Source: Pleurotus djamor
Lineage: Eukaryota; Basidiomycota; Agaricomycetes; Agaricales; Pleurotaceae
DNA length: 64,000 nt
Reading direction: 5' to 3'
Assembly: GCA_029747585.1 (NCBI GenBank)
Contig: JAPEVF010000017.1
Coordinates: 89,071-153,070, forward strand
Position numbers and translations under genes: made by a program. Under the pieces are notes generated by a model. That model ran no database searches. It was not told the origin of the DNA and saw only the letters and a program-made list of their open reading frames with translations. Of the stretch, positions 12,664 through 23,988 are shown piece after piece. The first letter of the stretch is position 1. Each line of letters begins with the position of its first letter.

Positions 12664-15045
12664 ATTGAGAATGACCAGATTTTGTATTTTTGTAGAGAAG
12701 AGAATGAACGAGGCGTTGTTTGCCTCCATCTTGATCATTTCGACACCCTGCGTTGCTTGTGTGTTGCGTGGACGCGACGTGATCTTGGTCACGTGCTCCT
12801 GTATTTGCGCGTGATTGCATCAAGTTGAATGTTTGAACTTGTCTTTTTTCTTTCATCCTCCACCACGAACCCACCCTCCAAGGCGCTGCTTCCTTGACTG
12901 TCCGTTGCCGTTCGTTGATCGCAGGTGTATGTGCGCGGCTCCGACCTTGGAGCTATGCCTTGCGCTTGTGCCCAACTGGCTGCAACGGACGTGGTCCCAT
13001 TTCGTGGGTTTTTACTCCCCCATCAATATGAGCATGAGCTCGGTGGGTCTTGTGTCTTAGTTTACTTATCGGGGACTCTTCGAACTGAAATCAGACTAGG
13101 AACGCGCCCAGATTGTGGTTACCAAGGTTTGTTTTTGACTGCATGGCTGATCATCTCAGTCAAAGCACCGTTTCCTCAAACGCACTCACGTTCAGGTGAG
13201 CGAACAATAGGCAAGGGACCGAATGCCTGGTAAGAGGTCTACCTATCCATTTGCAACCCGCCGTACTCACTTTGAACCTCTGCAGCGCCTGTGTTGACTT
13301 TCCACCAAGCAATGTAAGTTTTCAACCCCTCGATCCCCTTCTCTCATCTCACTTTCCACCATCCATGATCAGATACCCCACGAATACACTCAGTGTTGGC
13401 CACGCGAGGAGAACTCGTGGGGATTCCTGTGGTGAGTTACTCCTTATATTCGCTTTGCATCCACCCATTGATTTCAGGCTCTTTAGGCTCGATTAGCACC
13501 GCGTCGTATTACTTGTGAGTGGGTCCACTGTGTGACATGAGGCTCTTCGCGCTCATAATCTGTCCTCATCCCCACCTTCGTCTCAGCCTACAAAGATTAT
13601 CAATGAAATATGCCCGCCTCCTCTCACAGCAGTCACACTTTCAAGCGGGTACGCTCTTGAATGTCTCACTGATCGCCTCCCCTCATGTCATCCCTGCTAG
13701 ATCCCGCTACCTAGGCGCGTCTTGACTGCAGTGCGGTCACCTTTTGGTCACCTTGCACCGTGCAGTGACTCAGTTGGACTTCAGGCGCTTTCGAAGACGT
13801 TTTAGGCTTGACTTACTTTTCTCGTACCGCTTCGGCTATGTCTGGTTTGCTTGTATTGCACATTTGCGAGTCGAATAGTCAATTTGAATATAATTGCANT
13901 TTTTATTTGGATTTTATCGCATTTTATCGAGAAAGGATCGGTTTTCCCACCATACCCATATATGGAAGGTATTTCGACAGCTCTTTCTGACATTTCTTGA
14001 ACCTGCGGTTATACCAGTTTGAACCCTCCGCCCTCCTGTGGCCTTTTAACCTGGTTCTAACAGCGCCGAAATAGTTTTTTGGTCAATCCCTGGTAACCCC
14101 CGGTTGTACGCACCCCCCTGCAACCTGAGGTTACTGCCGTGAGCTACCTGTGTAGGCAACGCTCGTGTCTCTTATCCTCTTGGCACACACATCATCATAA
14201 ATGGCAACTCTGCCCATCAGGGTCACCCCATAAAACACTTGGCCTCGTCTTGGCGCCATAGTGGGTTCAAGGGGCTTGGCATCCGCCTCGGCATCGCCAT
14301 CCTGCCGCTTCATGTTTGTTTCGGCCCTCCCAACTCACTTATCATGTCACGCATGCCCGATCCAAAACATCCATTGTTGTTTTCCTTGGCTCCCAGTCAG
14401 TTTCCCCGAGTCCGTCTCCACGTCCTTTGACTATACGCCCAGCCAAACTCGCGACCGCCACACCCCGAGGTTCAACATCTCGACAATCCTCCCCGCCAGC
14501 ACCAATACATTGGCAATACTCACCCACCATAAACCCCCGTGGAGCTAACCTCCAATCACCTCAATGTACTTGGCCTTGTCGTTCCAGCTGGAACGAGCGT
14601 CTTCATACGTGGCTACCATTCATTCAATAAATCCATCTTCCAAGACCACTCGGAGAGAGATTGTCTATCGTGCATCTCTCGACGACCTAGACTCTCTCCT
14701 TCCGAGTCTCAACATGACCTTGATGTTTGTTGCTTGTTGATTGGATCTTGCGCAGTTCCAGGTGGCGTCATACTATGAACCAGCTATGAACGACGCTTGC
14801 CCTTGGGGTCTCTTGGTAATCTCTTGGTGACGCTATGCGTGATTTAATGTTTATCCCTCCCCGTACCTAGGTCGTCCTCGCTTTATGCCCTTGTATATTC
14901 TCCGAGTACCAAACACTTTCATCCTAAACGTTAACGACAATCGACGGAGCGTATTGGCTAGAGATAATAATAATCTACTCCTACATACACCCATAACAAC
15001 ATCCATACGGTAGTACATACACCCATAATATCCATACACAATAAA
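12664..15045. other. Gene-poor region, possible degraded mobile element
   Basis: About 2.4 kb with no gene I can support. Small open frames exist (such as 12958-13233) but lack homology or a consistent splice pattern. Short palindromic runs such as ttaacctggtt, taacccccggttg and aacctgaggtta cluster at 14005-14135. One n sits at 13900. The last 200 bp before 15046 are probably the 3' UTR of the BRCT gene. Confidence 0.4.
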
Positions 15046-16384
15046 TCACGTCTTCCCAAACATATCCTCAATCCTCTGCGTCCTCACATCCCTAATAACC
15101 GCATAATCCACCTCCTTCACCTTCCTCCCCGCCTCGATACTATCCATCACCCATTCAGGCCTGACAACATGCACATGGCACCGCTTCTTCCCCGTCAGCA
15201 CTCTATGCGTCTTTGATCCACTCAGCTGCTGAGAAGTCAGGATATGCGTGGCTCCTGATGGCGTTAACCTACCAAACCGACGGAACAACAGAACGATTAG
15301 TTTAATAAACGGGAAACAGATGAGCACATGGTCGATATATGTTGACCGACGATTCGGGGAGGAAGGTGTGGTTGGTTGATACGATAACGACGAGGAAACT
15401 CACAAGATACTGCCCCCGGCTCCGATAACAATCCTCTTCATCTCGATGTCGGTCGTATTCCTCAGGTAGCCGTTTATATACACTCGTACACCCTGTAACA
15501 CTGATGCTTTCGAGTTTCCATTTGCATTGGCGTTAGTCTTCGCGTGTGCGTTGGTGTTACTGGTGTTACGGGAGTTCTTAGAGTCGGAATGTATGGTATT
15601 TGAAGTCGACGACGACGCGGTTCTCATCGCCTCAGCATTCCGCTGTTCATTCAATTTACTCGACCGATGATCAAACCAAGCCTTATGGCCACCATTCACG
15701 CGTCCATCACCGCGTTGATGTCCCGAAGCCGCCGAAACAATGTGTTCTACAACGATAACGATATGTCAATGTCATTAGTTGATGTCATTTAAAGAAGAAA
15801 GGAGAAAGGAAGGAGAGAGAAAGGAAAGAGGAGAAAGGAGAAGGGGGGGAACGCGTGGACGACCCGAAGAATCGGAGAGAGTGTGTCAAGGAAAGGAAAG
15901 GATAACAAGGAAGGAAGTTGTGGGTTATGCACTCACCTGTTCGCTCGTAGATATCGGAATGTGTAATAGGGTTTGAGCGATGCGAAAGCGTGCTCAGGAC
16001 CAGGTGGGTGAGGTCTTTCGTAGATAGGTTCTTCTTCAAGTCCGTCACGTTGGTGTTGGTGTTGGTATTGGTGTTATCAATGTCATGGTCATTATGGTCA
16101 TTGTTGTTGTCATAGTCGTCATCATGGCGCGTTGGAGTTGGCGATAAGCTTGAGACTTCGCGTGTTCCACTTTGGTTCTGCGTTGTTGTTTCCGTGGATG
16201 TTGATGCTCGTGTTCGTGATGAACTTGATGAACCTGAACTTGAGGAGCTTGAGGCATGTTCGCGACGAGCATTCGCATATGGTTGATATCTCTTCGTTGT
16301 TGTCTTCGTCTTCGAGTCACTCGTCTTCGTTTCGGACGACACGCGTAGCGCAGAGGACTTCTTCACGACAAAATATCTTTCCAT
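15046..16384 (-). CDS. Stand-alone BRCT-domain protein, Rev1-like
   Basis: Exons on the minus strand: 16384-15937, 15746-15404, 15268-15046; 337 aa. The N-terminal 230 residues are low-complexity and charged (Ser runs, a D/N/H-rich stretch, NTNTNTN) and start MERYFVVKKSSAL. Near residue 170 is HKAWFDHRSSKLNEQ, like the segment just before the BRCT of Rev1. The BRCT domain (about 240-320) reads GVRVYINGYLRNTTDIEMKR, GGSIL, SGATHILTSQQL and VVRPEWVMDSIEAGRKV, closest to the Rev1 BRCT by eye. The protein stops right after this, with no polymerase domain. The tail TQRIEDMFGKT resembles a PCNA-binding motif with Thr in place of the first Gln. It diverges from FPGS. A role in DNA damage tolerance is inferred only. 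Confidence 0.75.
15785..15905 (+). repeat. Purine-rich low-complexity tract inside a BRCT-gene intron
   Basis: The plus strand is almost all A and G for about 120 bases (runs of aaagga, gagaaagg). It lies within the 189-bp intron 15747-15936, which is long for this window; on the transcribed strand it is a polypyrimidine tract. Confidence 0.7.
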
Positions 16385-16842
16385 TGTATCCGTACGTACA
16401 CCGACCGAGAGAGTACGAACGAACGAACTTCCAAGGGGGGGGAGGAGGGATGGGGTGGGTTAAATATGTACACAAGAAACGGAGGGGAGGGGGAAAGGAC
16501 AGGACAGGACGTCGGCGCGGTCGACGCGCTCCTTCTTCGCTGTTGTTGTTGTTGTGGTAGTTGTGGTTGTGGTTCAAAAGTGTTCAAATTTCACAAACTT
16601 CACAAAGTTCAAACAAGGAGCGTGTGACTCACCGAGACGCGGTGTTGTGGACGGACCAGAGTCGCCCCTATCTTTTCCCATCTTTAACCCAAAAATACTC
16701 TAAATGCATGGTGCAGAGTTGGCAACGGTGGATGTTTTTGTTTCCCCGACGCTCTGTTCCCTTCCACGTCCACTGCCATCACCATCAGATCAGCTCTCTC
16801 TTTCGCTTCACTAGGAACAACGTCTCTCGCGCTCGTAGAACG
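16385..16842. promoter_or_regulatory. Divergent promoter region (BRCT gene / FPGS) including FPGS leader codons
   Basis: Lies between the BRCT start (16384, minus) and the internal FPGS start (16843, plus). It contains a G-rich block at 16434-16500, GTT/GTG triplet repeats at 16545-16575, and two in-frame upstream ATGs (16708 and 16732) that would add a mitochondrial-type leader to FPGS. Confidence 0.5.
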
Positions 16843-19407
16843 ATGACTTCTACCACAGCTACTTCGACTGCTACTGCTACTGCTATGGCTACTTCGACTA
16901 CACGGACGTATGAATCTGCTATTGAACACCTCAACTCTCTCCAATCCAATGCATCCACCCTCGATGCCATCCGTGCCTCTGGGTCGAGACAACCCACGCA
17001 TGCGATTCCGGAAATGACAGAGTACCTTGAGAGGATCGGGTATACCGTAAGTCTCCCTCCCTCCCCCTGCTATCGTTACCTTTCGTGAATTTGTCGGGGA
17101 AACTCACTAACATACCTGAATAAATCAATGAATAATTGAATGAATGAATGAATGTATGTTCTAGACAGAGGACCTTAACAATCTCAACGTAATCCACATC
17201 ACGGGCACGAAAGGAAAAGGCTCTACGAGTGCATTCTGTGATTCTATCCTTAGACGCGCCGCGCCAAGGTGGACTGTGGGTACGTCAAATCTGAACTCTT
17301 TCGTACTGTGTTATTGAATAAGGGATCTAATGCGACATAACTCTATCATCATCATCATTTTCTTCCTCTTCTCTGTTCCTTCCCCCTTCCTTCCACTTCA
17401 CCCTTCGCCTTCCCTCATTCGTTATATCGTACCTTTTCTCCCATAGGTCTCTTCACATCCCCACATCTAGTCGCCGTCCGAGAACGGATCCGTATAAATG
17501 GGGCACCGATATCTGAAGATGCATTCACGAAATACTTCTACGACGTCTGGGATAGGCTAGAGGCCAATGACACCGTACGTCAACCCCTTCCGCTTCAAGT
17601 TCCGTTCATCACATTCGCCATTTTGGTGTCTTTTGTGTCTTTTGTGGTTTGGTACCATGTGCATTGGTTTTTTCTGACATGCTAGTTTAGAGGAAAGACC
17701 CAAATACGACACCCAAGCCGATGTATTTCAGATTTCTCACCCTCGTCGCGTATCATGCGTTTCTCGATCTTAAGGTCAGCTTTACGTTTCCTCTAACTGT
17801 GAATTTGTGATTTGGTAACGACCTGCTGACTCCTACTTAAACGAACATATAAAAACGAATTAGGTTGATGCGACGATTCTAGAAGTCGGCGTCGGTGGGA
17901 CGTATGATTGCACGAATCTCGTACCGAAGCCGATCGTCACCGGTGTGACTGCACTCGGGATCGACCATGTCTTTGTACTGGGACACACCCTCTCGGAAAT
18001 AGCGTGGCAGAAGGGCGGTATATATAAGGTTTGTCGCCTTCTGCCCAACGTTATCTATTTGCTTATGTGGTCATCCTCCTTTCTCGTTTCCTTCGTTTTG
18101 GGAATTCTGATCTGATGATTTTCTTTTTCGGGTGGTGGGTACTAGCATGGTGTTCCTGCGTTTTCGGTGAATCAACCAGAGGAAGGGCTTAGCATGTTGC
18201 GCAAACGCGCTGAAGAGCTAAAGGTTCGGTTAAATGCCTCGCTCTCTTTTCGTTTTCGTTGGTTGTTCGGTTTTAATTCTTATCATGGGTCGTTTGGTCG
18301 ATTCTAGGCTTCCAAGTTTGTCGTCGTCCCACCAACCCCAAGATTATCTGATATCAAACTCGGTATGCATCTCTCTCTCGCTAAAACCAACCATCACTTC
18401 TTATTGGTATTGACAACCCCATTCTCATCCCCATCCCCATTCTCACTCTCATGNCCCCCCCCCCCCATCATCCTATCAAATGCAAACGCAAAAACTAAAA
18501 AAGGCTTGGCCGGTGACCATCAAGTCCAAAATGCCAACTTAGCCGTACACTTGGTCCGAGAATTCCTTGAATCTCGGGGTATCCCCGTTCCAGAAAACGA
18601 GGACGACACCTTAACCCCGGAATTTGTCGAGGGTCTGGAGAAGGCTCGATGGCCTGGTAGATGTCAAGCTGTACCGGATCCCAAGCACCTGGGGACCACC
18701 TGGTTTATTGATGGCGCACATACCGTTGAGAGTCTAGATTGCTGCGTCCAGTGGTTCGTCAGTCCCGGTGTAGCTCTTGGCTCGTCGTGAGTAATTTTTT
18801 TCTCCGTTGTATCTGCATCTAAATGATCTTCTTTATATCTCAATGTCCCCCGGTGACCTTTTTTTCTCTCGCTTGGTTATGACAATGACAGATCGCCATG
18901 CACACGAGTTCTTATATTCAACTGCACAAGCGGACGATCAGGAGACGCGTTCCTTGGCGGGATGCTCGCTAAAGCTACTGCACAGCTCAAACTGCACAAC
19001 CAGGCAGATACCGATGCGAGTCACTTCTTTGATCACGTTGTGTTCTGTTCGAACGTTACGTATGCGGATGGGGGATTCAAAGGCGGTGAGCCGGTGTTCT
19101 CTTTATCCGTGGCTTCTTCGTTCCTTTCGCTGATCCTAGTATAGATCTGAATTCACGCGTCGTCGCGGACGAAGATTTGGCTCAGCTGAAGACTCAGAGG
19201 GCATTGGAGAGCGCGTGGGTTGCGCTCAATCCGGAGTTCCCAAAGTCAAATGTCCACGTCCTCCCTTCTATCGAACATGCCGTCAATGTCGTTCGGCAGG
19301 TCGAGGCGAAGTCTGAGGGTAAGCAGGTACAGGTTTTGGTGGCAGGGAGTCTACATCTTGTTGGGGGAGTTATAGAGGTGGCTGGGTTAGCCCAGTCCGC
19401 GTTATAG
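16708..19407 (+). CDS. FPGS: Folylpolyglutamate synthase with optional mitochondrial leader
   Basis: Exons (using ATG 16843): 16843-17046, 17165-17279, 17447-17574, 17691-17774, 17864-18028, 18146-18223, 18308-18362, 18504-18786, 18892-19085, 19145-19407; 522 aa. Family motifs: NVIHITGTKGKGSTSAF (ATP loop), GLFTSPHLVAVRERIRINGAPIS, ILEVGVGGTYDCTNL, GIDHVFVLGHTLSEIAWQKGGIYK, DHQVQNANLAV and WFIDGAHTVES. The enzyme adds glutamates to folate so it is retained in cytosol and mitochondria. Starting at 16708 or 16732, in the same frame and without stops, adds 45 or 37 residues rich in Arg, His, Phe and Ser and free of Asp/Glu, a typical mitochondrial leader. Intron 17048-17164 carries an AATG repeat and intron 18363-18503 a poly-C run with an n. 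Confidence 0.93.
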
Positions 19408-19535
19408 AGCATAGAATTAGATCTTTATCGCTAAACGTTATTCATCATATATCGTTCTTGCTATATCTCGGTTGTCTATCATACATACACACAACAATAA
19501 TTGACCCACGGATAAAATACAGTCGCCTGCAGTTC

Positions 19536-21596
19536 CTACTTTCTCTTCCAACCAGTCCCAGCGCCGTGATAGTGAATAGCCTAGCGATCAATCAGTTGGA
19601 GTAAACAAAAGTCAAGGGTAACGATCTTGACCTGTTCGTCAAGGAAAGATCTGAGGGCTACGCGGCTTGTGCCCGAGGTCTTCTCTGGCATCATACTCAG
19701 AAATTCATCAAAATGGATGGGCTATTATGGCAGATACGCTTCAGGAAACGGACAGTGTAATTGTTCGGGGGAACACATACTTCATATCGCAGAATACGAA
19801 GATACATCGCTTCATTGTTGATGATCTCGTTCTTGAGGCGTTGTTTCCAATCTAGTCCATCTTCTTGATCACTACTAGGTTGGGCCTTGCGTCCCCGCCG
19901 CTTAGTGTTTAAGCGAGCCTTCTCCAACAGGCGTTCTCCAGGTGCATATACAGTCTTCTTGGGGGTACGCGAAGGAGACGTGTAGAGAGTGGTCAGTCCT
20001 GCGGAGACTTCGGGGTCGTAATGCAACCAAGCATCACCACCATCATTTTCATCACGCCATGGGTCATTATCATCCACAAAATCCTCGGGAGGTATTCCAT
20101 ATTCATCAGGTATAGTCGACAAGGGGTATGTAAGTGCTGCCACTGCCTTAGTGGGTTTAGGCGGTGACTGCGATGTGGAGGCGGATTCGTTTGCTGGGGG
20201 CAGGTCCTGGTCCAGACGGCTGAGTAGTTCGGATCGGATCGGTAAATTCTAAGATGTTGTAGGGTGACATTGGATGAGAAGGTAAAAGAAGAACATACAG
20301 AGAGTGGGATGGTGCTATCCGGCGCAATGGGACGCTTCTTGGATGAGGAAGGGGATGGTTGCAGAAGCTTGGACGAGGAGCCAAGTAGTTTGCAAGGGAG
20401 AAATTCGGGTGTTTGAGGTCGTGAGATTGGTTCATCCAAATCAGAAATGTTGATATCGCTCTGGTCAGCCTGGCGAAACAAATTTGACGAGCAAACAGCC
20501 ACCCCAAACTTCGAGGGAGCAAACCGTTGTGTCGATGGGAATGCGTCGATGATCTCCGACGTCTGATCTTCATCAAAGGGAGGACAAGCGGTCGAACCGA
20601 CTGCGGAAGCAGGTATGTTGGACTTCGCTTTCGCTTTTCCAGTGGGCCGTCGAATTGGTTGGATGTCTTCGGCGAGCATAGTCTTGGCTCGATCAAGAAT
20701 ATCGCTTCGCGTATTGACAATGCTTTCTACGGTTTCAACAGCCTTCTTCGGTTTCTTCTTCTTCCCAGCGTCGAGCATGACATTTTCCAAGAGCGTTCTC
20801 GCTTGTGATTGCGCTGGCGGACAAGGCGTTTCTTTGGCAGGTTTGGCTTGCTCGAGTGGCTTGGGCGGAGAGCTGGCCAATTCCTGAGATATCAAAGAAG
20901 CAACGGTCTCATGGGTGAAAGCGCGTTTCTTAGCACACGTCTTGATATGGGCGAGTTTCTGAACGGTTGTTTTTCGGACAGTCCATTTGGTATCACAGCA
21001 AACACAGACAAGGAGAGCTCCCAGTTGTGTTTCGGAGAACTGGGTGGCCCACGTAGATACAGAAGCAGTCGATCGCTTGACGGTTCGTTTGATTTCCTGA
21101 GGTTGCGGCTTCGTGCTTGATAGTAGCGAAGATGACCGTGATGAAGATGAAGTAGGTCGACTTGCGCAACTCAGACCAGTAGAGGCTTTGAAGGCAAATC
21201 TATCCAGGTTTAAAGGGGCAGGGGGTTCGTCATCGAAGTCGAGTTCATCATTGACACGATTTACTACGACAGGACCTGGTGCATCGTATTCGGGGGATCC
21301 GCGCCTCTGGTGTACAGAATAAATAGCCTCTGGAACCCTAGAGAACGTCGGTGACACAGGACCTAGGTGCGAAGTTTAGGAGAAATTTGTCAACGTAGTA
21401 GGAAGGACTTACCCGAGCCTGAAGAAGCACTAGTAGGCGTGGCAGAGTCCCTTTCTGGAGGTGGCAGGACAGGCCGAGTAAACCGACGCTCATCGGGCGA
21501 CACGTTCGCGTTCTTCCGGCGGTTCATTTCTCTTTCTGGTTCGGAATCCTCCACAACTTCATCATCGAAGCTCGCGTCGAGAACGGCGTGTCTCAT
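19536..21596 (-). CDS. SLX4: Structure-specific endonuclease regulatory subunit SLX4
   Basis: Exons on the minus strand: 21596-21413, 21362-20299, 20248-19781, 19721-19632, 19580-19536; 616 aa. A central zinc-finger-like segment CVCCDTKW...KLAHIKTCAKK (C-x2-C...H-x3-C) matches fungal Slx4. The C-terminal Slx1-binding (CCD) domain is clear: YLRILRYE, PIHFDEFLSMMPEKTSGTS, RVALRSFLDEQ and the last exon AIHYHGAGTGWKRK. The rest is disordered and Ser/Pro-rich. Slx4 recruits and activates the Slx1 GIY-YIG nuclease on branched DNA such as replication forks and Holliday junctions. The last two exons are short (90 and 45 nt); without them the protein would lose the CCD. The start is MRHAVLDASFDDE. Confidence 0.88.
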
Positions 21597-21791
21597 AGTC
21601 GCATTCGGTTTCTTGTAGTACGCGCAATGGAGAGAAGAGAAGGATGAAAGGAGGACAAGGCGACGTCGACAAGTTGTGTTCAACTTGAGAATGAGAAACA
21701 TAAATTAGACGCTCGAAGACGTGACCGCGTTCACTTTCAAGTGGCGAGTGGCACGACATCAAAGCCAAACAATGCGCTCGCGTATGACGTC

Positions 21792-21911
21792 GATGCATCA
21801 TATGGAAAGCCGGACTGGTCAGCTCAAGGATTCGACCAAAACGGATGAGTTTCACATCGAAATCCGCTTTTTTGAGACTCCGGTCCACTTTTGCCAAGGA
21901 GAGACCCCGAA
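21792..21911 (+). repeat. Left arm of imperfect inverted repeat
   Basis: Matches the reverse complement of 23866-23967. It includes a perfect block of about 26 bases (tatggaaagccgg... to ...gctca) and another of about 19 bases (ttttgagactccggtccac). The left arm has roughly 20 extra bases between the blocks. It lies 195 bp upstream of the SLX4 start. Confidence 0.8.
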
Positions 21912-23865
21912 CAGGTCGACTTCGATGAAATTATCAATGCGTCCCAACTAGGGAACCTCCGACTCCACCTACGGTCTGATAATTATGTAGGTTAGTTTGA
22001 GTAGAGGATGTATACATAAATGCTCTAGTGATATGCAGAATAGGTCTTGACTTGGGACAAATTGAGTAGCTGTCAATGAAACTCTAAAATCAGTCACTGC
22101 CGAAGAAGGGGTAGGGGATAGGAGCGAAGGAGGAAGTGAAGGGCAGTTCATCATGCAGCTCACGCGTGAGTTTGATCAACGCGTCTAGTGAGGGCTTCGT
22201 ATACACGGTATGAGCTTCCTCAAGACTCTCGCTGACTCTAAATATCTAAGCATTGTCCCGTGCTGGCGAGATCTCAGACTCTTCTCGTCTCAGAGGGGCG
22301 GCACACGAGATAGTGGGAGAAGGAGGCTGTTGTGATTGGTCTACGTAAGTAGATACTAGGAGTCTAGTAGCTTTTAAAGAATGAGTATGGGTATATATAT
22401 AGATGGTGGTCGAAGTCCAGCAGGCCGTATGTACGAGGGTATGGAGAACGGTTCGAAGAAAGGGGACGAATAGGGTGATATGGGCAGAAAAATCCGAACT
22501 GCTACGTAGGCGCTCCTACAGTTATCCCGGAGGACTGCGTTCTCAGAAATGAGATCTACGGAAAGAATATTTGCAAGAGAATATAGAGGCAGACTCAATA
22601 TGAGGGGGAAAGAGGTTGGGTAACGAGCAGCGACAAGATGCTTGTCGACGGGTGTGCTGGAGGTCGAATCGACGCGAATTCGATATTGGTAGGCATGCGA
22701 GCGGTGATTTTAAGTAGGGGGCATCACCGAGACGTTGACACTCGATGCGATACTGCTGATGGAAAGTATAAAAACAATCAGTTCGTGGGCGGGTCCACTG
22801 ATGCGCGGGTTCTATTCATCCAAGCCAGGATACTGCTTATCAACGGGGAAACGACTCTGATGTGAGACTGAATTTCAACAATGACGATGACGAAGAGGTA
22901 AAGGGTGATAGTCAAAACGCGACTGGACAGAAGGAATGTGATCGTGAACTTGCCGCGAACGAGGTGGTGATTGATATTGATGATGCTGGGAGGATCTGAC
23001 ATAAGGCAGCGGATATGGACATGTCGAGCGAGCGGGGAGATTTTCAGGCGCGGTTCTTTCGCCAGACTGCGTCTTCCTGGGTCTCCTGGGAGGCGTTCAA
23101 CTTTGCCAAGTTTCAAAGTTTGTGCTATGATCAGATTCATTTCTGTCAGTGACAAAAGAAAGTTGAACCTGAGTTCAAGTGGTCCCGTAGGCAGTTACAT
23201 ACTGTTAGAGGTGTGTCACCGCTTCAGATCAGTGTTTGGTGGGAGTGAGGGGCTGCGAGCATCGGTGACACTCAAGTGACACTGCAGGGATGTAGGTATT
23301 ATGAGTCGTGGGTAAGTTGGGGGTGACGAGTTTTCATATCTAAGTGGTGGACTGGTCGGGAAGCGCCTTGGCTGGTGGATTACGTGCCGACTTGACAGAG
23401 CAAAGCATTGGGACAGATGCTATTCAAGCCATATTGATGTGGAAGTTGAGAAACCCACTCTACCCGAGGACCGAGCTCTTTTTGTAAGCGGAAATCGTCG
23501 GATTTGCTCGACCAACAGTTATAATAATCGAAACGAAGGCAAAACGGGCACCGAAAGCCTCAAGGTAGAGCATATAATTCTGAGATCGTGTCAGAGGGGC
23601 AAAGACAGTGCGAGGGGAGCTGTGGCTGCGGCACTGCTGTCGCTCACAGGCGTAACACACCCCTGAAAATACTGTGAAGGGGCCTCCTGTACGCGTTTTC
23701 GAGGCTGGGCATATCGTCGACGACAATTTGAGGGCACAAGGTGGTATTAGAGTACTCTTTCACGAAAATTTAAATAAATGATTGTTGTATTGGTGAATGT
23801 GGAAGTGGGTACAAGTTGGGTGCAGGCACAGAAAGCATGTGAATCCATCACCTATAAGTTTGAGT

Positions 23866-23967
23866 CTCGGGGGTCCCTCCTTGGAGACTGTGGACCGGAG
23901 TCTCAAAACCGTGGTTTTTGGTCCGATTCTGAGCTGACCAGTCCGGCTTTCCATAGCATCATGCATC
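23866..23967 (-). repeat. Right arm of imperfect inverted repeat
   Basis: Reverse-complement partner of 21792-21911. It ends 21 bp before the ATG of the 23989 gene. Relative to the gene beside it, the repeat has the same orientation as the left arm has relative to SLX4. Confidence 0.8.
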
Positions 23968-23988
23968 AGGGGCCAGAGGCAAACCATC

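Larger units (their letters stand above)
21597..23988. other. 2.4 kb intergenic region with a long inverted repeat
   Basis: It separates the divergent SLX4 and 23989 genes. No gene is supported inside. The main structure is an imperfect inverted repeat (21792-21911 and 23866-23967). The DNA between the arms has only short open frames without recognisable products. Confidence 0.5.

Noticed and set aside
12925..13233. 102-codon open frame in the gene-poor region
   Set aside because: No recognisable motif, no consistent donor/acceptor partners downstream, and its first codons are not an ATG context; the internal ATG at 12958 gives a short chain without homology that I can recall.
13980..14140. 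Possible tRNA gene (GGTTATACCAGTTTGAACCC looks like a B-box)
   Set aside because: No matching A-box, acceptor stem or cloverleaf could be drawn around it; the words recur as palindromes instead.
16132..16560. 142-codon open frame on the plus strand over the BRCT-gene start
   Set aside because: Antisense shadow of the Ser/Asp-rich first exon of the BRCT gene; no motifs.
17105..17160. AATG tetranucleotide repeat as a separate mobile or regulatory element
   Set aside because: It is a short microsatellite within an FPGS intron with no further structure.
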